A program made the position numbers and the translations under genes. Of a stretch of DNA of 8,362 nucleotides, positions 7,507-8,362 are shown piece after piece. The stretch spans positions 1-8,362 of the forward strand of contig JAFOFM010000004.1 of NCBI GenBank assembly GCA_017387265.1, given 5' to 3'. This DNA comes from Peptococcaceae bacterium. GTDB lineage: Bacteria > Bacillota > Peptococcia > Peptococcales > Peptococcaceae. The notes under the pieces were generated by a model. The model was given only the letters and a program-made list of their open reading frames with translations, was not told the DNA's origin and made no database searches. Position 1 is the stretch's first letter; each line of letters starts with the position of its first letter.

Positions 7507-7604
7507 GGCGGAGCAATTAACAAACAGGAACCAGCCTATGCGCCGGTTTTATCCATGTTTTACGGAAAACCGCAGGTTTGCTCCTGTTTATTAATTACGC
7601 CTCC
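7507..7604 (-). promoter_or_regulatory. Long hairpin in the pnp 5' leader, candidate RNase III/PNPase control element
   Basis: Read as pnp mRNA, 23 bases at 7582-7604 face 23 bases at 7507-7529 with 19 Watson-Crick pairs, two G-U wobbles and two mismatches. The 15-pair core AAUUAAUAAACAGGA has no mismatch. One position is a U-G wobble on the minus strand but a C-A mismatch on the plus strand, which favours a role in minus-strand RNA. Further pairings continue inside (AACC/GGUU, UGC/GCA, GGUUUU/AAAACC, CCGU/AUGG), giving one extended, interrupted stem. The position between the rpsO terminator and pnp matches the E. coli leader hairpin that RNase III cuts and PNPase then removes to repress itself. 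That it works the same way here is inference. Confidence 0.7.
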
Positions 7605-7655
7605 ACAACAGTGTTACGCAGAAATCCCGGATTTAAGCCGTTAAAACTCAACAAC

Positions 7656-7687
7656 TGCAAAAAAGAGCAGCCATTGGGCTGCTCTTT
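7656..7687 (-). terminator. Intrinsic terminator of rpsO
   Basis: On the minus strand AAAGAGCAGCC (7677-7687) pairs perfectly over 11 bases with GGCTGCTCTTT (7662-7672) around a four-base loop, followed by a T run. It lies 20 bases after the rpsO stop. Since I see no clear promoter between it and pnp, pnp may depend partly on read-through. Confidence 0.92.
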
Positions 7688-7706
7688 GCAGTTAGTACCT
7701 GAGTTA

Positions 7707-7976
7707 CTACCGACGGATACCCAGAACGTTGATGATTTTGCGATATCTTTCGATATCTTTGGATTTTACGTAGTTCAGCAGGGAACGACGCTGACCAACC
7801 ATTTTCAGCATACCGCGACGGGAATGATGATCTTTTGGATGATTTCTTAAGTGTTCGGTTAAGTAAGTAATTTTGTTGGTCAGAATTGCGATCTGAACTT
7901 CTGGGGACCCAGTATCTGTTTCATGTAACTGGAATTCTTTGATTAAAGTCTGTTTTGTCTGTGCATCTAATGCCAT
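7707..7976 (-). CDS. rpsO: 30S ribosomal protein S15
   Basis: S15 is a primary binding protein of the small ribosomal subunit. It binds a three-way junction of 16S rRNA and forms an intersubunit bridge. The 89-residue product has the standard length and the family motifs [10 protein letters not shown] (21-30), [23 protein letters not shown] (42-64, quoted here as [10 protein letters not shown] then SRRG) and the C-terminal [16 protein letters not shown] 7976 has an AGGAGGT site (7985-7991) eight bases away. The gene has its own promoter and terminator and sits between ribF and pnp, the usual order. Feedback control by S15 binding to its own leader is known in several bacteria and is plausible here. 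Confidence 0.98.
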   Translation of the reverse strand: MALDAQTKQTLIKEFQLHETDTGSPEVQIAILTNKITYLTEHLRNHPKDHHSRRGMLKMVGQRRSLLNYVKSKDIERYRKIINVLGIRR

Positions 7977-8010
7977 TTTGAGTTACCTCCTGAAAAATTT
8001 TTTATAATCG

Positions 8011-8055
8011 CCGCGTGCCAAGTGACCGCTGGAGAACGAAACACCGGGCAAACGG
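8011..8055 (-). promoter_or_regulatory. Structured rpsO 5' leader, candidate S15 autoregulatory element
   Basis: In the minus-strand transcript CCGUUUGCC (8047-8055) can pair with GGCACGCGG (8011-8019) at eight of nine positions, one of them a wobble. Within it, CGUU/AGCG (8035-8038, 8027-8030) forms a small hairpin with loop CUCC, which is complementary to GGAG of the rpsO ribosome binding site. The leader is about 90 bases, long for a ribosomal protein gene without a regulatory task. The structure was drawn by hand; S15 binding is an inference from the family. Confidence 0.45.
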
Positions 8056-8072
8056 TTCATTCACAATTAATG

Positions 8073-8101
8073 ATTATACATGATGCAAAACGCTTTTGCA
8101 A
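8073..8101 (-). promoter_or_regulatory. rpsO promoter
   Basis: On the minus strand TTGCAA (8096-8101) and a perfect TATAAT (8073-8078) are separated by exactly 17 bases. Transcription should begin near 8066. The promoter lies just after the ribF stop, so rpsO does not depend on ribF transcription. Confidence 0.8.
8084..8100. repeat. 17-base palindrome inside the rpsO promoter
   Basis: TGCAAAACGCTTTTGCA is a perfect inverted repeat with seven-base arms around CGC. It covers most of the -35 box and much of the spacer of the rpsO promoter, where a repressor could block polymerase. It does not fit a catabolite-response (cre) site exactly, and chance cannot be excluded. Confidence 0.5.
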
Positions 8102-8125
8102 GTATTAATTACGGTTTTTCGTGTT

Positions 8126-8362
8126 TTAATTCTGAGAAAATCCGGCTTCTTCAAACAGTTTTAATGTTTGCTCCCGATCCTGCTGCAGCTGCGCTTTTAA
8201 AGCATCGAGACCATCAAATTTCTGTTCGTTTCGCAGAAAATAATGGAGCTCCGTGCGAATCGTCCTGCCATAGATATCGGCATCAAATCCAAACAGATTT
8301 ACCTCGATATTTACGCCTTTGCTGTGTTCAATGGTCGGCCGAAGCCCGATATTTAAAATACC
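8126..8362 (-). CDS. ribF: Bifunctional riboflavin kinase/FAD synthetase, C-terminal part only
   Basis: The last 78 codons of a gene entering from the right edge are visible, in frame to the edge. They match the riboflavin kinase domain that ends RibF proteins: GILNIGLRPTIE, then IEVNLFGFDADIYG (the Glu here probably corresponds to the catalytic base of the family), RTELHYFLRNEQKFDGLDALKAQ (shown here for its FLR and KFDGL core) and a Gln/Glu-rich final helix ending FSQN. The kinase makes FMN from riboflavin and ATP; the missing N-terminal part would make FAD. The family aromatic-Asp-aromatic motif reads FGF here. The position upstream of rpsO-pnp is typical of Firmicutes, with truB usually preceding. 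Confidence 0.93.
   Translation of the reverse strand, partial: GILNIGLRPTIEHSKGVNIEVNLFGFDADIYGRTIRTELHYFLRNEQKFDGLDALKAQLQQDREQTLKLFEEAGFSQN

Noticed and set aside
7466..7516. N-terminal extension of PNPase by 17 residues
   Set aside because: It starts without a ribosome binding site, runs through the leader hairpin arm, and does not match the family N-terminus; the ATG at 7465 has an ideal site.
7605..7655. Dedicated pnp promoter between the rpsO terminator and the leader hairpin
   Set aside because: Candidate -35 and -10 boxes could not be paired at 16-18 bases spacing; left uncalled.
8084..8100. Catabolite-response (cre) site
   Set aside because: The palindrome has an odd-length centre and the outer bases do not align with the 14-base cre consensus.

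Overview
The window reads as ordinary chromosomal DNA from a Firmicute-type bacterium. The evidence is the ribF-rpsO-pnp gene order, strong AGGAGG-type ribosome binding sites, an xpt-permease operon, GTG start codons and compact intrinsic terminators. Negativicutes or Clostridia are plausible from protein style, but this cannot be settled from the sequence alone. There is no sign of phage, insertion sequence, CRISPR array, tRNA or rRNA.

From left to right, positions 1-2550 hold a minus-strand two-gene unit with its own extended -10 promoter. It encodes a P1-family (DmpA/BapA-like) self-processing peptidase, followed by a YtcJ-like metal-dependent amidohydrolase whose C-terminus runs off the left edge. 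Both products should hydrolyse amide or peptide bonds, but neither substrate can be named. Just upstream is a separate minus-strand gene for a small membrane protein with a C-terminal zinc ribbon, closed by its own terminator. A 231-base divergent spacer follows.

On the plus strand, xpt (xanthine phosphoribosyltransferase) and an NCS2 purine permease overlap by one base (TAATG) and form a purine salvage operon. It has a near-consensus promoter only about 35 bases upstream of xpt, and no purine riboswitch is visible. Two hairpin terminators separate this operon from the convergent pnp gene.

The right third is the minus-strand housekeeping cluster ribF (C-terminus only), rpsO and pnp. rpsO has its own promoter, a structured leader of about 90 bases and a perfect terminator. 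The pnp leader contains a long 98-base hairpin. Its distal arm could alternatively pair with the pnp Shine-Dalgarno sequence. This resembles the RNase III/PNPase-controlled pnp leader of E. coli and suggests autogenous control. It is the most interesting element of the window. I found no clearly new multi-gene system.
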